Shown here: positions 24,627 through 38,419 of the stretch, one piece after another | Layout: each line of letters begins with the position of its first letter | How positions within the stretch are numbered: position 1 is the stretch's first letter | Position numbers and translations under genes: made by a program | NCBI GenBank assembly: GCA_035771175.1 | Contig: CM069607.1 | Span: 18,670,001 to 18,734,000, forward strand | Direction of reading: 5' to 3' | DNA length: 64,000 nt | Source of the DNA: Paratinospora sagittata | Lineage: Eukaryota > Streptophyta > Magnoliopsida > Ranunculales > Menispermaceae | Notes under the pieces: model-generated | Database searches by the model: none | What the model was told of the DNA's origin: nothing | The model's input: the letters and a program-made list of their open reading frames with translations, nothing else

Positions 24627-27600
24627 CTGATTTTGGAAAAATTAATATTTTAACACTTAAGAACCATTCCATTGACTCAAAACCCTTTTAAATCATTCAA
24701 AACTCATTGAAATTATGATTAAAACCTTTCGGAAAATATTTTGTCAAAATCAAATACTAAATCCAAGTGATTTTGAAGACTTTGCAATTTAGAGAGTTTT
24801 CGTGCTGAGATTGATCGAGCGGTTACCCTACACACCTAAGATCAAACTAATGCATTAGCATTGAGATATGTCTTTGTTCTTAGAGCTTGATCTTTGTAGA
24901 CTTTGATAGCTATTGTTTGATGTGTTCTAGATGATTAGATGTAGCACTCAGAGAAAGAATATAGGTGATGTGTTCTCTTACTGAGAACACTTCATATACA
25001 TACAGTTTAAAACAATGGATAGCTTCTGAAAATATCAGCACAAAAGGGATAAAATGAAGAACTCGCTAAACAATGCGGTTATCTTGAAGACAGTTTGCAA
25101 TTTTGATTCAGGTATAAGCTTTTATTGGCAATGCAAGAATCACGACTCTCTTCTTTTGAAATACTCTTTGGAAAGCACAGTCTAACTTGCAAAAATCGTG
25201 TGTGTTGTATCTTTGAAATATAGAGAATGAGTGTTTTATTAAATTAACAGTTGCAGGCTAAAAAGAAAGAATGTAGGATATGATTCGAATTCAAAACATT
25301 GATTAATTCAAAGTTGTTTTCCCCGTGGGACATAATAGGAATCGTCCAGGTGTTGGGGGAGAATATTTCAGTTACGATTCTTAGTCAAAACTGTGCAAGG
25401 AATAGAAAAATTGAGCAAGGGAAAGGGCCCACATTTTTCTTGTTAGAAATGTGAGATTTCTAACTCTGACGTGGATAGCATGCTATTGGGTTGGGTATCA
25501 TGCTCTCTAATGACGGATAGCGGACCATTGCAGGCTGATATAAACAAACCCGAGAACTCGAGTTTTTTGGACTCTCCGATAGCGTGTAATCAAGGTCTAT
25601 GGCACGCTATTGCCCATTTTACTAAAAATCGAAAGATAACGGCAACTGCTCTATAACGAGTTATCAAAAGGCGTAGCGCGCCGTAGGCAATTTTCAAGAA
25701 AAATAGATTTTTGATTATTCAACCCTATCAGTGTGCTATCAACACTGATAGTGAGCAATTGGCTTTTGAAAAGTTTTGGCTAAGTGCTGGATAGCCCGAT
25801 TTTGGAAAAATTAATATTTTAACACTTAAGAACCATTCCATTGACTCAAAACACTTCTAAATCATTCAAAACTCATTGAAATTATGATTAAAACCTTTCG
25901 GAAAATATTTTTTCAAAATCAAATACTAAATCCAAGTGATTTTTAAGTCTTTGCAATTTAGGAAGTTTTCGTGCTGAGATTGATCGAGAGGTTACCCTAC
26001 ACACCTAAGATCAAACTAATGCATTGGCATTGCGATATGTCTTCGTTCCTAGAGCTTGATCTTTGTAGGCTTTGATAGCTATTGTTTGATGTGTTCTTGA
26101 TGATTAGTTGCAGCACTCAGAGAAAGAATATAGGTGATGTGTTCTCTTACTGAGAACACTTCATATACTTACAGCTTAAAACAATGAATAGCTTCTGAAA
26201 ATATCAGCATAAAGGGGATAAAATAAAAAACTTGCTAAATAATGAGGTTATCTTCAAGACAGTTTGCAATTTTGATTCAGGTCGAAGCTTTTATTCGCAA
26301 TGCAAGAAGCACGACTCTCTTCTTTTGAAATACTCTTGGGAAAGCACAGTCTAACTTGCAAATATCGTGTGTGTTGTATCTTTGAAAATTAGAGAATGTG
26401 TGTTTTATTAAATTAGCAGTTGCAGGTTAAAAAGCAAGAGAGTAGGATATGATTTGAATTCAAAACATTGTTCGATTCAAAGTTGTTTTGCCCGTGCGAC
26501 ACAATGGGAATCATCCAGGTGTTAGCGGAGAATATTTTAGTTACGATTCCAAGTCAAAACTGTGCAAGGAATAGAAAAATCGAGCAAGGGAAAGGGCCCA
26601 CATTTTTCTTGTTAGAAATGTGAGATTTCTAACTATGACGTGGATAGCATGCTATTGGGTTGTGTATCATGCTCTCTAATGACGGATAGCGGACTATTGC
26701 AGGTCGATATACACAAACCCGAGAGCTCGAGTTTTTCAGACTCTCCGATAGTGTGCAATCAAGGTCTATAACACGCTATTGCCCATATTACTAAAAATTG
26801 AAAGATCACCGCAACTGCTCTATAGCGAGTTATCAAAACGCAAAGCGCGATGTAGGCAATTTTCATGAAAAATAGATTTTTGATTATTCAACCCTATAAG
26901 CGTGCTATCAACACTGATAGTTTGCTATTGCCATTTGAAAAATTTTGGTAATGTGCTGGATAGCTCGATTTTGAAAAAGTTAATATTTTAATGCTTAAGA
27001 ACTATTCCATTGTCTCAAAACACTTTTTAAACATTCAAAACTCATTGAAATTTTGATTAAAACCTTTTGGAAAATATTTTGTCAAAATCAAATACTAAAT
27101 CCAAGTGATTTTGAAGATTTTGCAATTTAAAGGTTTTCTTGCTGAGATTGATCGAGAGGTTACCCTCCACGCCTAAGATCAAACTAATGCATTAGCATTG
27201 AGATATGTCTTCGTTCTTATAGCTTGATCTTTGTAGACTTTGATAGTTATTGTTTGAAGTGTTCTCGATGATTTGTTGTAGCACTCAGAGAAAAAATATA
27301 GGTGATGTGTTCTCTTACTGAGAACACTTCATATACTTACAGTTTAAAACAATGGATAGCTTCTGAAAATCACAGCACAAAGGGGATAAAATAAAGAACT
27401 TGCTAAACAATGAGGTTATCTTCAAGACAGTTTGCAATTTTGATTCAGGTCGAAGCTTTTATTGGCAATGCAAGAATCACGACTCTCTTCTTTTGAAATA
27501 CTCTTGGGAAAGCACAGTCTAACTTGCAAAAATCGTGTGTGTTGTATCTTTGAAAATTAGAGAATGTGTGTTTTATTAAATTAGCAGTTGCAGGTTAAAA

Positions 27601-29039
27601 AGCAAGAGAGTAGGATATGATTTGAATTCAAAACATTATTCGATTCAAAGTTGTTTTGCCCGTGCGACACAATGGGAATCATCCAGGCGTTAGTGGAGAA
27701 TATTTTAGTTACGATTCCAAGTCAAAACTGTGCAAGGAATAGAAAAACCGAGCAAGGGAAAGGGCCCACGTTTTTCTTGTTAGAAATGTGAGATTTCTAA
27801 CTATGACGTGGATAGCATGCTATTGGGTTGTGCATCATGCTCTCTAATAACGGATAGCGGACTATTGCAGGTCGATATACACAAACCCGAGAGCTCAAGT
27901 TTTTCGGACTCTCTGATAGTGTGCAATCAAGGTCTATAGCACGCTATTGCCCATATTACTAAAAATCGAAAGATCACCGCAACTGCTCTATAGCGAGTTA
28001 TCAAAACGCATAGCGCGCTGTAGGCAATTTTCATGAAAAATAGATTTTTGATTATTCAACCCTATAAGCGTGCTATCAACACTGATAGTTTGCTATTGGC
28101 TTTTGAAAAATTTTGGTAAAGTGCTGGATAGCCCGATTTTGGAAAAATTAATATTTTAATGCTTAAGAACTATTCCATTGTCTCAAAACACTTTTTAAAC
28201 ATTCAAAACTAATTGAAATTTTGATTAAAACCTTTCGAAAAATATTTTGTCAAAATCAAATACTAAATCTAAGTGATTTTGAAGACTTTGCAATTTAGAG
28301 AGTTTTCGTGCTGAGATTGATCGAGAGGTTACCCTACACACCTAAGATCAAACTAATGCATTAGCATTGAGATATGTCTTCGTTCTTAGAGCTTGATCTT
28401 TGTAGACTTTGATAGCTATTGTTTGATGTGTTTTTGATGATTAGTTGTAGCACTCAGAGAAAGAATATAGGTGATGTGTTCTCTTTCTAAGAACACTTCA
28501 TATACTTACAGTTTAAAACAAAGGATAGCTTCTGAAAATCTCAGCACAAAATGGATAAAATGAAGAACTTGCTAAACAATGAGGTTATCTTCAAGACAAT
28601 TTGCAATTTTGGTTCAGGTTGAAGCTTTTATTGGCAATGCAAGAATCACGACTTTCTTCTTCTGAAATACTCTTTGGAAAGCACAGTCTAACTTGCAAAA
28701 ATCGTGTGTGTTGTATATTTGAAAATTAAAGAATGTGTGTTTTATTAAATTAGCAGTTGCAGGTTAAAAAGCAAGAGAACAGGATATGATTTGAATTCAA
28801 AACATTGTTTAATTCAAAGTTATTTTGCCCGTGCGACACAATGGGAATCATCCAGGTGTTAGTGGAGAATATTTCGGTTACGATTCCCAGTCAAAACTGT
28901 GCAAGGTATAGAAAAATCTAGCAAGGGAAAGGGCCCACGTTTTTCTTGTAAGAAATGTGAGATTCCTATCTCCGACGCGGATAGCATGCTATTGGGTTGT
29001 ATATCATGCTCTCTAATAACGGATAGCGGACTATTGCAG

Positions 29040-32000
29040 GTCGATATACACAAACCCGAGAGCTCGAGTTTTTCTGGCTCTCCGATAGCGTGCAATCAAG
29101 GTCTATAGCACGCTATTGCCCATTTCACTAAAAATCGAAATATCACGGCAACTGCTCTATAGAGAGTTATCAAAAGGCATAGTGGGCCGTAGGCAATTTT
29201 CAAGAAAAATAGATTTTTGATTATTCAACCCTATCAGTGTGCTATCAACACTGATAGTGAGCTATTGCCTTTTGAGAAATTTTGGCAAAGTGCCGGATGG
29301 CCCGATTTTGGAAAAATTAATATTTTAACACTTAAGAACCATTCCATTGACTTAAAACACTTTTAAATCATTCAAAACTCTTTGAAATTATGATTAAAAC
29401 CTTTCTGAAAATATTTTGTCAAAATCAAATGCTAAATCCAAGTGATTTTGGAGACTTTGCAATTTAGAGAGTTTTCGTGCTGAGATTGATCGAGAGGTTA
29501 CCATACACACCTAAGATCAAACTAATGCATTAGCATTGAGATATGTCTTCGTTCTTAGAGCTTGATCTTTGTAGACTTTGATAGCTATTGTTTGGTGTGT
29601 TTTTGATGATTAGTTGTAGCACTCAGAGAAAGAATATAGGTGATGTGTTCTCTTACTGAGAACACTTCATATACTTACAGGTTAAAATAAAGGATAGCTT
29701 CTGAAAATCTCAGCACAAAAGGGATAAAATGAAGAACTTGCTAAACAATGAGGTTATCTTCAAGACAGTTTGCAATTTTGATTTAGGTCGAAGCTTTTAT
29801 TGGCAATGCAAGAATCGTGACTCTCTTCTTCTGAAATACTCTTTGGAAAGCACAGTCTAACTCGCAAAAATCGTGTGTGTTGTAGCTATGAAAATTAGAG
29901 AATGAGTGTTTTATTAAATTAGCAGTTGTACGTAAAAAAGAAAGAGAGTAGGATATGATTTGAATTCAAAACATTGTTTAATTCAGAGTTGTTTTGCCCG
30001 TGCGACACAATGGGAATCATCCAGGTGTTAGTGGAGAATATTTCAGTTACGATTCTCAGTCAAAACTGTTTAAGGAATAGAAAAATCGAGCAAGGGAAAG
30101 GGCTCACGTTTTTCTTGTTAGAAATGTGAGATTTCTAACTCTGACGTAGATAGCATGATATTGGGTTGTGTATCATGCTCTCTAATGACAGATAGCGGAC
30201 TATTGCAGGTTGATATACACAAACCCAAGAGCTCGAGTTTTTCGGACTCTTCGATAGCGTCCAATAATGGTCTATAACACGCTATTGCCCATTTTAAAAA
30301 AATAGAAAGATCACGGCAACTGCTCTATAGCGAGTTATCAAAAGGCATAGCGCGCCGTAGGCAATTTTCAAGAAAAATAGATTTTTGATTATTCAACCCT
30401 ATCAGTGTGCTATCAATACTGATAGTGAGCTATTGCCTTTTGAAAAATTTTGGCAAAGTGCCGGATTGCCCGATTTTGGAAAAATTAATATTTTAACACT
30501 TAAGAACCATTACATTGACACAAAACACTTTTAAATCCTTCAAAACTCTTTGAAATTACGATTAAAACCTTTCGGAAAATATTTTGTCAAAATCAAATGC
30601 TAAATCCAAGTGATTTTGGAGACTTTGCAATTTAGAGAGTTTTCGTGCTGAGATTGATCGAGAGGTTACCATACACACCTAAGATCAAACTAATGCATTA
30701 GCATTGAGATATGTCTTCGTTCTTAGAGCTTGATCTTTGTAGACTTTGATAGCTATTGTTTGATGTGTTTTTGATGATTAGTTGTAGCACTCAGAGAAAG
30801 AATATAGGTGATGTGTTCTCTTATTGAGAACACTTCATATACTTACAGTTTAAAACAAAGGATAGCCTCTGAAAATCTCAGCACAAAATGGATAAAATGA
30901 AGAACTTGCTAAACAATGAGGTTATCTTCAAGACAATTTGCAATTTTGATTCAAGTCGAAGCTTTTATTGGCAACGCAAGAATCACGACTCTCTTCCTCT
31001 GAAATACTCCTTGGAAAGCACAGTCTAACTTGCAAAAATCGTGTGTGTTGTATCTTTGAAAAGTAGAGAATGTGTGTTTTATTAAATAAGCAGTTGCAGG
31101 TTAAAAAGCAAGAGAACAGGATATGATTTAAATTCAAAACATTGTTTAATTCAAAGTTATTTTGCCCGTGCGACACAATGGGAATCATCCAGGTGTTAGT
31201 GGAGAATATTTCGATTACGATTCCCAGTCAAAACTGTGCAAGGTATAGAAAAATCGAGCAAGGGAAAGGGCCCATGTTTTTCTTGTTAGAAATGTGAGAT
31301 TTCTAACTCCGACGTGGATAGCATGCTATTGGGTTGTATATCATGCTCTCTAATAATGGATAGCGGACTATTGCAGGTCGATATACACAAACCCGAGAGC
31401 TCGAGTTTTTCTGGCTCTCCGATAGCGTGCAATCAAGGTCTATAGCACGCTATTGCCCATTTCACTAAAAATCGAAATATCACGGCAACTGCTCTATAGA
31501 GAGTTATCAAAAGGCATAGTGGGCCGTAGGCAATTTTCAAGAAAAATAGATTTTTGATTATTCAACCCTATCAGTGTGCTATCAACACTGATAGTGAGCT
31601 ATTGCCTTTTGAGAAATTTTGGCAAAGTGCCGGATGGCCCGATTTTGGAAAAATTAATATTTTAACACTTAAGAACCATTCCATTGACTTAAAACACTTT
31701 TAAATCATTCAAAACTCTTTGAAATTATGATTAAAACCTTTCTGAAAATATTTTGTCAAAATCAAATGCTAAATCCAAGTGATTTTGGAGACTTTGCAAT
31801 TTAGAGAGTTTTCGTGCTGAGATTGATCGAGAGGTTACCATACACACCTAAGATCAAACTAATGCATTAGGATTGAGATATGTCTTCGTTCTTAGAGCTT
31901 GATCTTTGTAGACTTTGATAGCTATTGTTTGGTGTGTTTTTGATGATTAGTTGTAGCACTCAGAGAAAGAATATAGGTGATGTGTTCTCTTACTGAGAAC

Positions 32001-33713
32001 ACTTCATATACTTACAGGTTAAAATAAAGGATAGCTTCTGAAAATCTCAGCACAAAAGGGATAAAATGAAGAACTTGCTAAACAATGAGGTTATCTTCAA
32101 GACAGTTTGCAATTTTGATTTAGGTCGAAGCTTTTATTGGCAATGCAAGAATCGTGACTCTCTTCTTCTGAAATACTCTTTGGAAAGCACAGTCTAACTC
32201 GCAAAAATCGTGTGTGTTGTAGCTATGAAAATTAGAGAATGAGTGTTTTATTAAATTAGCAGTTGTACGTAAAAAAGAAAGAGAGTAGGATATGATTTGA
32301 ATTCAAAACATTGTTTAATTCAGAGTTGTTTTGCCCGTGCGACACAATGGGAATCATCCAGGTGTTAGTGGAGAATATTTCAGTTACGATTCTCAGTCAA
32401 AACTGTTTAAGGAATAGAAAAATCGAGCAAGGGAAAGGGCTCACGTTTTTCTTGTTAGAAATGTGAGATTTCTAACTCTGACGTAGATAGCATGATATTG
32501 GGTTGTGTATCATGCTCTCTAATGACAGATAGCGGACTATTGCAGGTTGATATACACAAACCCAAGAGCTCGAGTTTTTCGGACTCTTCGATAGCGTCCA
32601 ATAATGGTCTATAACACGCTATTGCCCATTTTAAAAAAATAGAAAGATCACGGCAACTGCTCTATAGCGAGTTATCAAAAGGCATAGCGCGCCGTAGGCA
32701 ATTTTCAAGAAAAATAGATTTTTGATTATTCAACCCTATCAGTGTGCTATCAATACTGATAGTGAGCTATTGCCTTTTGAAAAATTTTGGCAAAGTGCCG
32801 GATTGCCCGATTTTGGAAAAATTAATATTTTAACACTTAAGAACCATTACATTGACACAAAACACTTTTAAATCCTTCAAAACTCTTTGAAATTACGATT
32901 AAAACCTTTCGGAAAATATTTTGTCAAAATCAAATGCTAAATCCAAGTGATTTTGGAGACTTTGCAATTTAGAGAGTTTTCGTGCTGAGATTGATCGAGA
33001 GGTTACCATACACACCTAAGATCAAACTAATGCATTAGCATTGAGATATGTCTTCGTTCTTAGAGCTTGATCTTTGTAGACTTTGATAGCTATTGTTTGA
33101 TGTGTTTTTGATGATTAGTTGTAGCACTCAGAGAAAGAATATAGGTGATGTGTTCTCTTATTGAGAACACTTCATATACTTACAGTTTAAAACAAAGGAT
33201 AGCCTCTGAAAATCTCAGCACAAAATGGATAAAATGAAGAACTTGCTAAACAATGAGGTTATCTTCAAGACAATTTGCAATTTTGATTCAAGTCGAAGCT
33301 TTTATTGGCAACGCAAGAATCACGACTCTCTTCCTCTGAAATACTCCTTGGAAAGCACAGTCTAACTTGCAAAAATCGTGTGTGTTGTATCTTTGAAAAG
33401 TAGAGAATGTGTGTTTTATTAAATAAGCAGTTGCAGGTTAAAAAGCAAGAGAACAGGATATGATTTAAATTCAAAACATTGTTTAATTCAAAGTTATTTT
33501 GCCCGTGCGACACAATGGGAATCATCCAGGTGTTAGTGGAGAATATTTCGATTACGATTCCCAGTCAAAACTGTGCAAGGTATAGAAAAATCGAGCAAGG
33601 GAAAGGGCCCATGTTTTTCTTGTTAGAAATGTGAGATTTCTAACTCCGACGTGGATAGCATGCTATTGGGTTGTATATCATGCTCTCTAATAATGGATAG
33701 CGGACTATTGCAG
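29040..33713. repeat. Recent dimer duplication (2 x ~2,337 bp)
   Basis: Roughly 29040-31376 and 31377-33713 are almost identical at an offset of 2,337 bp. They share many private variants, for example GTTGTACGTAAAAAAG at 29926 and 32263, CCATTTTAAAAAAATAG, and ATTACATTGACACAAAAC. One difference seen is GCATTAGCATTGAG (29528) against GCATTAGGATTGAG (31865). Homology falls off after about 33727. This is the most recent amplification visible in the window, unless it is an assembly duplicate. Confidence 0.88.
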
Positions 33714-36700
33714 GTCGATATACACAAATCCGAGAGCTTGAGTTTTTCGGACTCTCCGATAGCGTGCAATCAAGATCTATAGCACGCTATTGCCCATTTT
33801 ACTAAAAATCGAAATATCACGACAACTGCTCTATAGAGAGTTATCAAAAGGCATAGTGGGCCGTAGGCAATTTTCAAGAAAAATAGATTTTTGCTTATTC
33901 AACCCTATCAGTGTGCTATCTACCCTGATAGTGAGCTATTGCCTTTTGAGAAATTTTGGCAAAGTGCCGGATGGCCCGATTTTGGAAAAATTAATATTTT
34001 AACACTTAAGAACCATTCCATTGACTCAAAACACTTTTAAATTATTCAAAACTCTTTGAAATTATGATTAAAACCTTTCAGAAAATATTTTGTCAAAATC
34101 AAATACTAAATCCAAGTGATTTTGAAGACTTTGCAATTAAGAGAGTTTCCGTGCTGAGATTGATCGAGAGGTTACCATACACACCTAAGACCAAACAAAT
34201 GCATTAGCATTGAGATATGTCTTCGTTCTTAGAGCTTGATCTTTGTAGACTTTGATAGCTATTGTTTGGTGTGTTTTTGATGATTAGTTGTAGCACTCAG
34301 AGAAAGAATATAGGTGATGTGTTCTCTTACTGAGAACACTTCATATACTTACAGGTTAAAACAAATGATAGCTTCTGAAAATCTCAGCACAAAAGGGATA
34401 AAATGAAGAACTTGCTAAACAATGAGGTTATCTTCAAGACAGTTTGCAATTTTGATTCAGGTCGAAGCTTTTATTGGCAATGCAAGAATCACGACTCTCT
34501 TCTTCTGAAATACTCTTTGGAAAGCACAGTCTAACTTGCAAAAATCGTGTGTGTTGTAGCTATGAAAATTAGAGAATGAGTGTTTTATTAAATTAGCAGT
34601 TGCAGGTAAAAAAGAAAGAAAGTAGGATATGATTTGAATTCAAAACATTGTTTAATTCAAAGTTGTTTTGCCCATGCGACACAATGGGAATCATCCAGGT
34701 GTTAGTGGAGAACATTTCTGTTACGATTCTCAGTCAAAACTGTGTAAGGAATAGAAAAATCGAGCAAGGGAAAGGGCCCACGTTTTTCTTGTTAGAAATG
34801 TGAGATTTCTAACTCTGACGTGGATAGCATGCTATTGGGTTGTGTATCATGCTCTCTAATGACGGATAGCGGACTATTGCAGGTCGATATACACAAAACC
34901 GAGAGCTCGAGTTTTTCGGACTCTCCGATAGCGTGCAATCAAGGTCTATAGCACGCTATTCCCCATTTTACAAAAAATCAAAAGATCACGGCAACTGCTC
35001 TATAGCGAGTTATCAAAAGGCATAGTGCGCTGTAGGCAATTTTCAAGAAAAATAGATTTTTGATTATTCAACCCTATCAGCGTGCTATCAACACTAATAG
35101 TGCGCTACTGCCTTTTGAAAAAATTTGGCAAAATGCTGGATAGCCAGATTTTGGAAAAATTAATATTATAACACTTAACAACCATTCTATTGTCTCAAAA
35201 CACTTTTAAATCATTCAAAACTCCTTGAAATTATGATTAAAACCTTTCGGAAAATATTTTGTCAAAATCAAATACTAAATCCAAGTGATTTTGAAGGCCT
35301 TGCAATTTAGAGAGTTTTCGTGCTGAGATTGATCGAGAGGTTACCCTACACACCTAAGATCAAACTAAGGCATTAGCATTGAGATATGTCTTCGTTCTTA
35401 GAGCTTGATCTTCGTAGACTTTGATAGCTATTGTTTGATGTGTTCTTGATGATTAGTTGTAGCACTCAGAGAAAGAATATAGGTGATGTGTTCTCTTACT
35501 GAGAACACTTCATATACTTACAGTTTAAAACTATGGATAGCTTCTGAAAATCTCAGCACAAAAGGGATAAAATTAAGAACTTGCTAAACAATGAGGTTAT
35601 CTTCAAGACAGTTTGCAATTTTGATTCAGGTCGAAGCTTTTGTTGGCAATGCAAGAATCACGACTCTCTTCTTCTGAAATACTCTTTGGAAAGCACAGTC
35701 TAACTTGCAAAAATCGTTTGTGTTGTATCTTTGAAAATTAGAGAATGTGTGTTTTATTAAATTAGCAGTTGCAGGTTAAAAAGCAAGAGAACAGGATATG
35801 ATTTGAATTCAAAACATTGTTTAATTGAAAGTTATTTTCCCCGTGCGACACAATGGGAATCATCCAGGTGTTAGTGGAGAACATTTCAGTTACGATTCTC
35901 AGTCAAAACTGTGCAAGGAATAGAAAAATCGAGCAAGGGAAAGGGCCCATATTTTTCTTGTTAGAAATGTGAGATTTCTAAGTCTAACGTGGATAGCATG
36001 TTATTGGGTTGTGTATCATGCTCTCTAATAACGGATAGTGGACTATTGCAGGTCGGTATACACAAACCCGAGAGCTCGTGTTTTTTGGACTCTCCGATAG
36101 CGTCCAATCAAGCTCTATAGCACGCTATTGCCCATTTTACTAAAAATCAAAAGATCACGACAACTCCTCTATAGCGAGTTATCAAAAGGCGTAGCACGCT
36201 GTAGGCAATTTCCAAGAAATATAGGTTTTTGGTTATTCAACCCTATCAGCGTGCTATCAACACTGATAGTGCGCTATTCCATTTTGAAAAAATTTGGCAA
36301 AGTGCTGGATAGCCCGATTTTGGAAAAATTAATATTTTAACACTTAAGAACCAATCCATTGACTCAAAACACTTTTAAATCATTCAAAACACATTAAAAT
36401 TATGATTAAAACCTTTCGAAAAATATTTTGTCAAAATCAAATACTAAATCCAAGTGATTTTGAAGACTTTGCAATTTAGAGAGTTTTCGTGCTGAGATTG
36501 ATCGAGGGGTTACCCTACACACCTACGATCAAACTAATGCATTTGCATTGAGATATGGCTTCGTTCTTAGAGCTTGATCTTTGTAGACTTTGATAGCTAT
36601 TGTTTGATGTGTTCTTGATAATTAGATGTAGCACTAAGAGAAAGAATATAGGTGACGTGTTCTCTTACTGAGAACACTTCATATACTTACAGTTTAATAC

Positions 36701-37204
36701 AATGGATAGCGTCTGAAAATCTCGGCACAAAAGGGATAAAATGAAGAACCTGCTAAACAATGAGGTTATCTTCAAAGCAGTTTACAATTTTGATTCAGGT
36801 AGAAGCTTTTATTGGCAATGCAAGAATCACTACTCTCTACTTTTGAAATGCTCTTTGGAAAGCACAGTTTAACATGCAAAAATCGTGCGTGTTGTATCTT
36901 TGAAAATTAGAGAATGAGTATTTTATTAAATTAGCAGTTGCAGGTTAAAAGGCAAGAGAGTAGGATATGATTTGAATTCAAAACATTGTATAATTCAAAG
37001 TTGTTTTCCCCGTGCGACACAATGGGAATCATCTAGGTGTTAGTGGAGAATATTTCAGTTACGATTCCCAGTCAAAACTGTGAAAGGAATAGAAAAATCG
37101 AGCAAGGGAAAAGGCCCATGTTTTTCTTGTTAGAAATGTGAAATTTCTAACTCTGACGTGGATAGCATGCTATTGGGTTGTGTATCTATAATACCCTGTA
37201 TTTC

Positions 37205-37244
<40 letters not shown>

Positions 37245-37254
37245 TTAGGATAAA

Positions 37255-37345
37255 GCACATGCCTGGAAGTCAAGGCACAAGGCACATGGCACATGGCACA
37301 TGGCACATGCCTGGAAGTCCAGGCAGCCACCCTGGACTTCCAGGC
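37255..37345 (+). repeat. U3 inverted repeats with 7-bp tandem repeat
   Basis: CCTGGAAGTCCAGG (37310-37323) and CCTGGACTTCCAGG (37331-37344) are reverse complements of each other, and each is itself an inverted repeat around 4 nt. A diverged third copy lies at 37261-37276. Between copies, GGCACAT is repeated about four times. The block sits just upstream of the TATA box. The 3' LTR keeps it with fewer GGCACAT units (about 47525-47590). It is probably part of the promoter or a structured U3 element. Confidence 0.8.
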
Positions 37346-37357
37346 GCAAACAAACTC

Positions 37358-37365
37358 TATATAAA
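37358..37365 (+). promoter_or_regulatory. TATA box of 5' LTR
   Basis: TATATAAA lies downstream of the U3 inverted repeats and about 170 bp from the LTR start. Transcription would be expected to begin near 37390, followed by a pyrimidine-rich stretch (TTTTTTCCCCCTC). Equivalent boxes are in the 3' LTR at 47601 and again at 48064 in the duplicated segment. Confidence 0.75.
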
Positions 37366-37568
37366 CCATGCCTCCCCTCCTCATTTTTCACTCCAAATTC
37401 ACTCCAAATTGTAATTTTTTCCCCCTCTTTTTACTCATATTGAGTTTTTTGTCTTTTGAGACTCTCTGTCCGAGACTCTCACTACAGTACAACGAAGTTC
37501 TGTCCGGAGGAAAGCGCCAGATCTCAAAAAAGAAAGAAGTTCTTATCTGAAGTTGGGGAACGAAACAT

Positions 37569-37576
37569 AGGTTTGC
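37569..37576 (+). promoter_or_regulatory. Candidate splice donor in LTR leader
   Basis: AG|GTTTGC follows the GC-balanced leader (GGGGAACGAAACATAG) and precedes T/A-rich intron-like sequence. The motif is unchanged in the 3' LTR (47809 onwards). It would pair with the acceptors at 40040 or 42111. This is inference from sequence only; the match to the plant donor consensus is moderate. Confidence 0.3.
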
Positions 37577-38124
37577 GTGTTTTATAACTTTTATTAAAGT
37601 TTACATTCAATTATTATTATGTCTACTGTTCATTTACACTGCATTATGTCATATAATGTTTATACTGTCGCACTTATGCCTGTACACGTGGAATTCACGT
37701 ATTATATTGTTATAATGTCGGATTTGTGGTCAATCAGACTCAACTAGACTCGGTCTTGTCCTCAGTAACTTTAAATAGTGAACGGGAGGCAGCGGGCTGC
37801 TCTATGTTATTGGTTATTTAAGCAGACCTAGTGTCTCACCTCTCAATTGGCGACTGATCTAGTTGGTCTTATTGAAAGCTATCAGCGTATACATGTAATA
37901 CGGAATGTCCTAACCATGCACGTCGTGATACCGACTCTAATAAGGGTTACTAGACGTTGCCAAAGTCAGTCTAAATGTCAAGAAAAGACCAGACCAGTAG
38001 ACTAGACCAGTTCATGCATTGGCATCATACATATCACCACCTATGGACGTATATGGTTCATGACTCATAGAATAGTTAGGAGCATTGCTCGCTATTCATT
38101 ACATTTCTCTGGAGAGGGACGTAC

Positions 38125-38262
38125 ATGAGAACCCGGCTACACCCGGGGAGGGGCATTAATACGTGAATCCAGAGCATCATTCCTGAGGAGGGGCGCATAG
38201 TGAGAACCTGGCTACGCCCGGGGCTACGCCCGGGGAAGGACACCTATACGTGAACTCAGGTG
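38125..38262 (+). repeat. Near-duplicate GC-rich segments in the LTR
   Basis: Two segments of about 65-70 bp share GAGAACCCGGCTACACCCGGGG / GAGAACCTGGCTACGCCCGGGG-type cores, followed by a TACGTGAA motif and a spaced A/G-rich piece. In the second, GGCTACGCCCGGGGCTACGCCCGGGG shows a further small tandem duplication. This part is deleted from the 3' LTR. Confidence 0.65.
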
Positions 38263-38402
38263 ATGTACGTTCATCAAACCATTATGAGACGGTGTCATAA
38301 ATATATACATATTGATTGATTATGATGCTCACATGTGTATTTAAGATATTTGATATTGAAGTATGTTTTATTAATTGTTATACTCACGAACTATTTACCC
38401 AC

Positions 38403-38419
38403 TGAGCGCGTTAAGCTCA
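38403..38419 (+). repeat. LTR stem-loop TGAGC...GCTCA
   Basis: A 5-bp inverted repeat brackets GCGTTAA just downstream of TTTACCCAC. The same stem, with loop GCTTTAA, is kept in the 3' LTR at 48462-48478. It is a conserved part of the distal LTR; its role is not evident. Confidence 0.5.

Larger units (their letters stand above)
1..37186. repeat. Left satellite array, ~1,168-bp monomer, about 32 copies
   Basis: The same AT-rich sequence recurs head-to-tail. Using the conserved TTGCAGGTT-type site as a phase mark, it falls at 770, 1941, 3109, 4277, 5445, 6613, 7781, 8949, 10117, 11285, 12453, 13621, 14790, 15958, 17127, 18296, 19454, 20623, 21792, 22958, 24083, 25251, 26420, 27588, 28757, 29926, 31094, 32263, 33431, 34600, 35769 and 36938. 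Almost every step is 1,167-1,170 bp; 22958-24083 (1,125) and 18296-19454 (1,158) are deletions. No frame is open beyond about 90 codons, and the recurring short frames begin at TTG or GTG, so I see no gene. The monomer length is far above the 150-180 bp typical of plant centromeric satellites. The array stops in mid-monomer at the retrotransposon. Confidence 0.97.
17850..37186. repeat. Satellite subfamily B zone
   Basis: Monomers carry CGTGCTGAGATTG, AAAAATTAATATT, GAATCACGACTCTCTTC, GTTAGTGGAGAATA, GTGCAAGGAATAG and the palindromic ATAGCATGCTAT in place of A-type ATAGCATGGTAT. The B zone shows more scattered point changes and small deletions than A, suggesting it is older or less recently homogenised, apart from the fresh dimer duplication at 29.0-33.7 kb. 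Confidence 0.8.

Noticed and set aside
1..37186. CRISPR-like regular repeats
   Set aside because: Periodicity is 1,168 bp with no short repeat-spacer pattern. It is eukaryotic satellite DNA.
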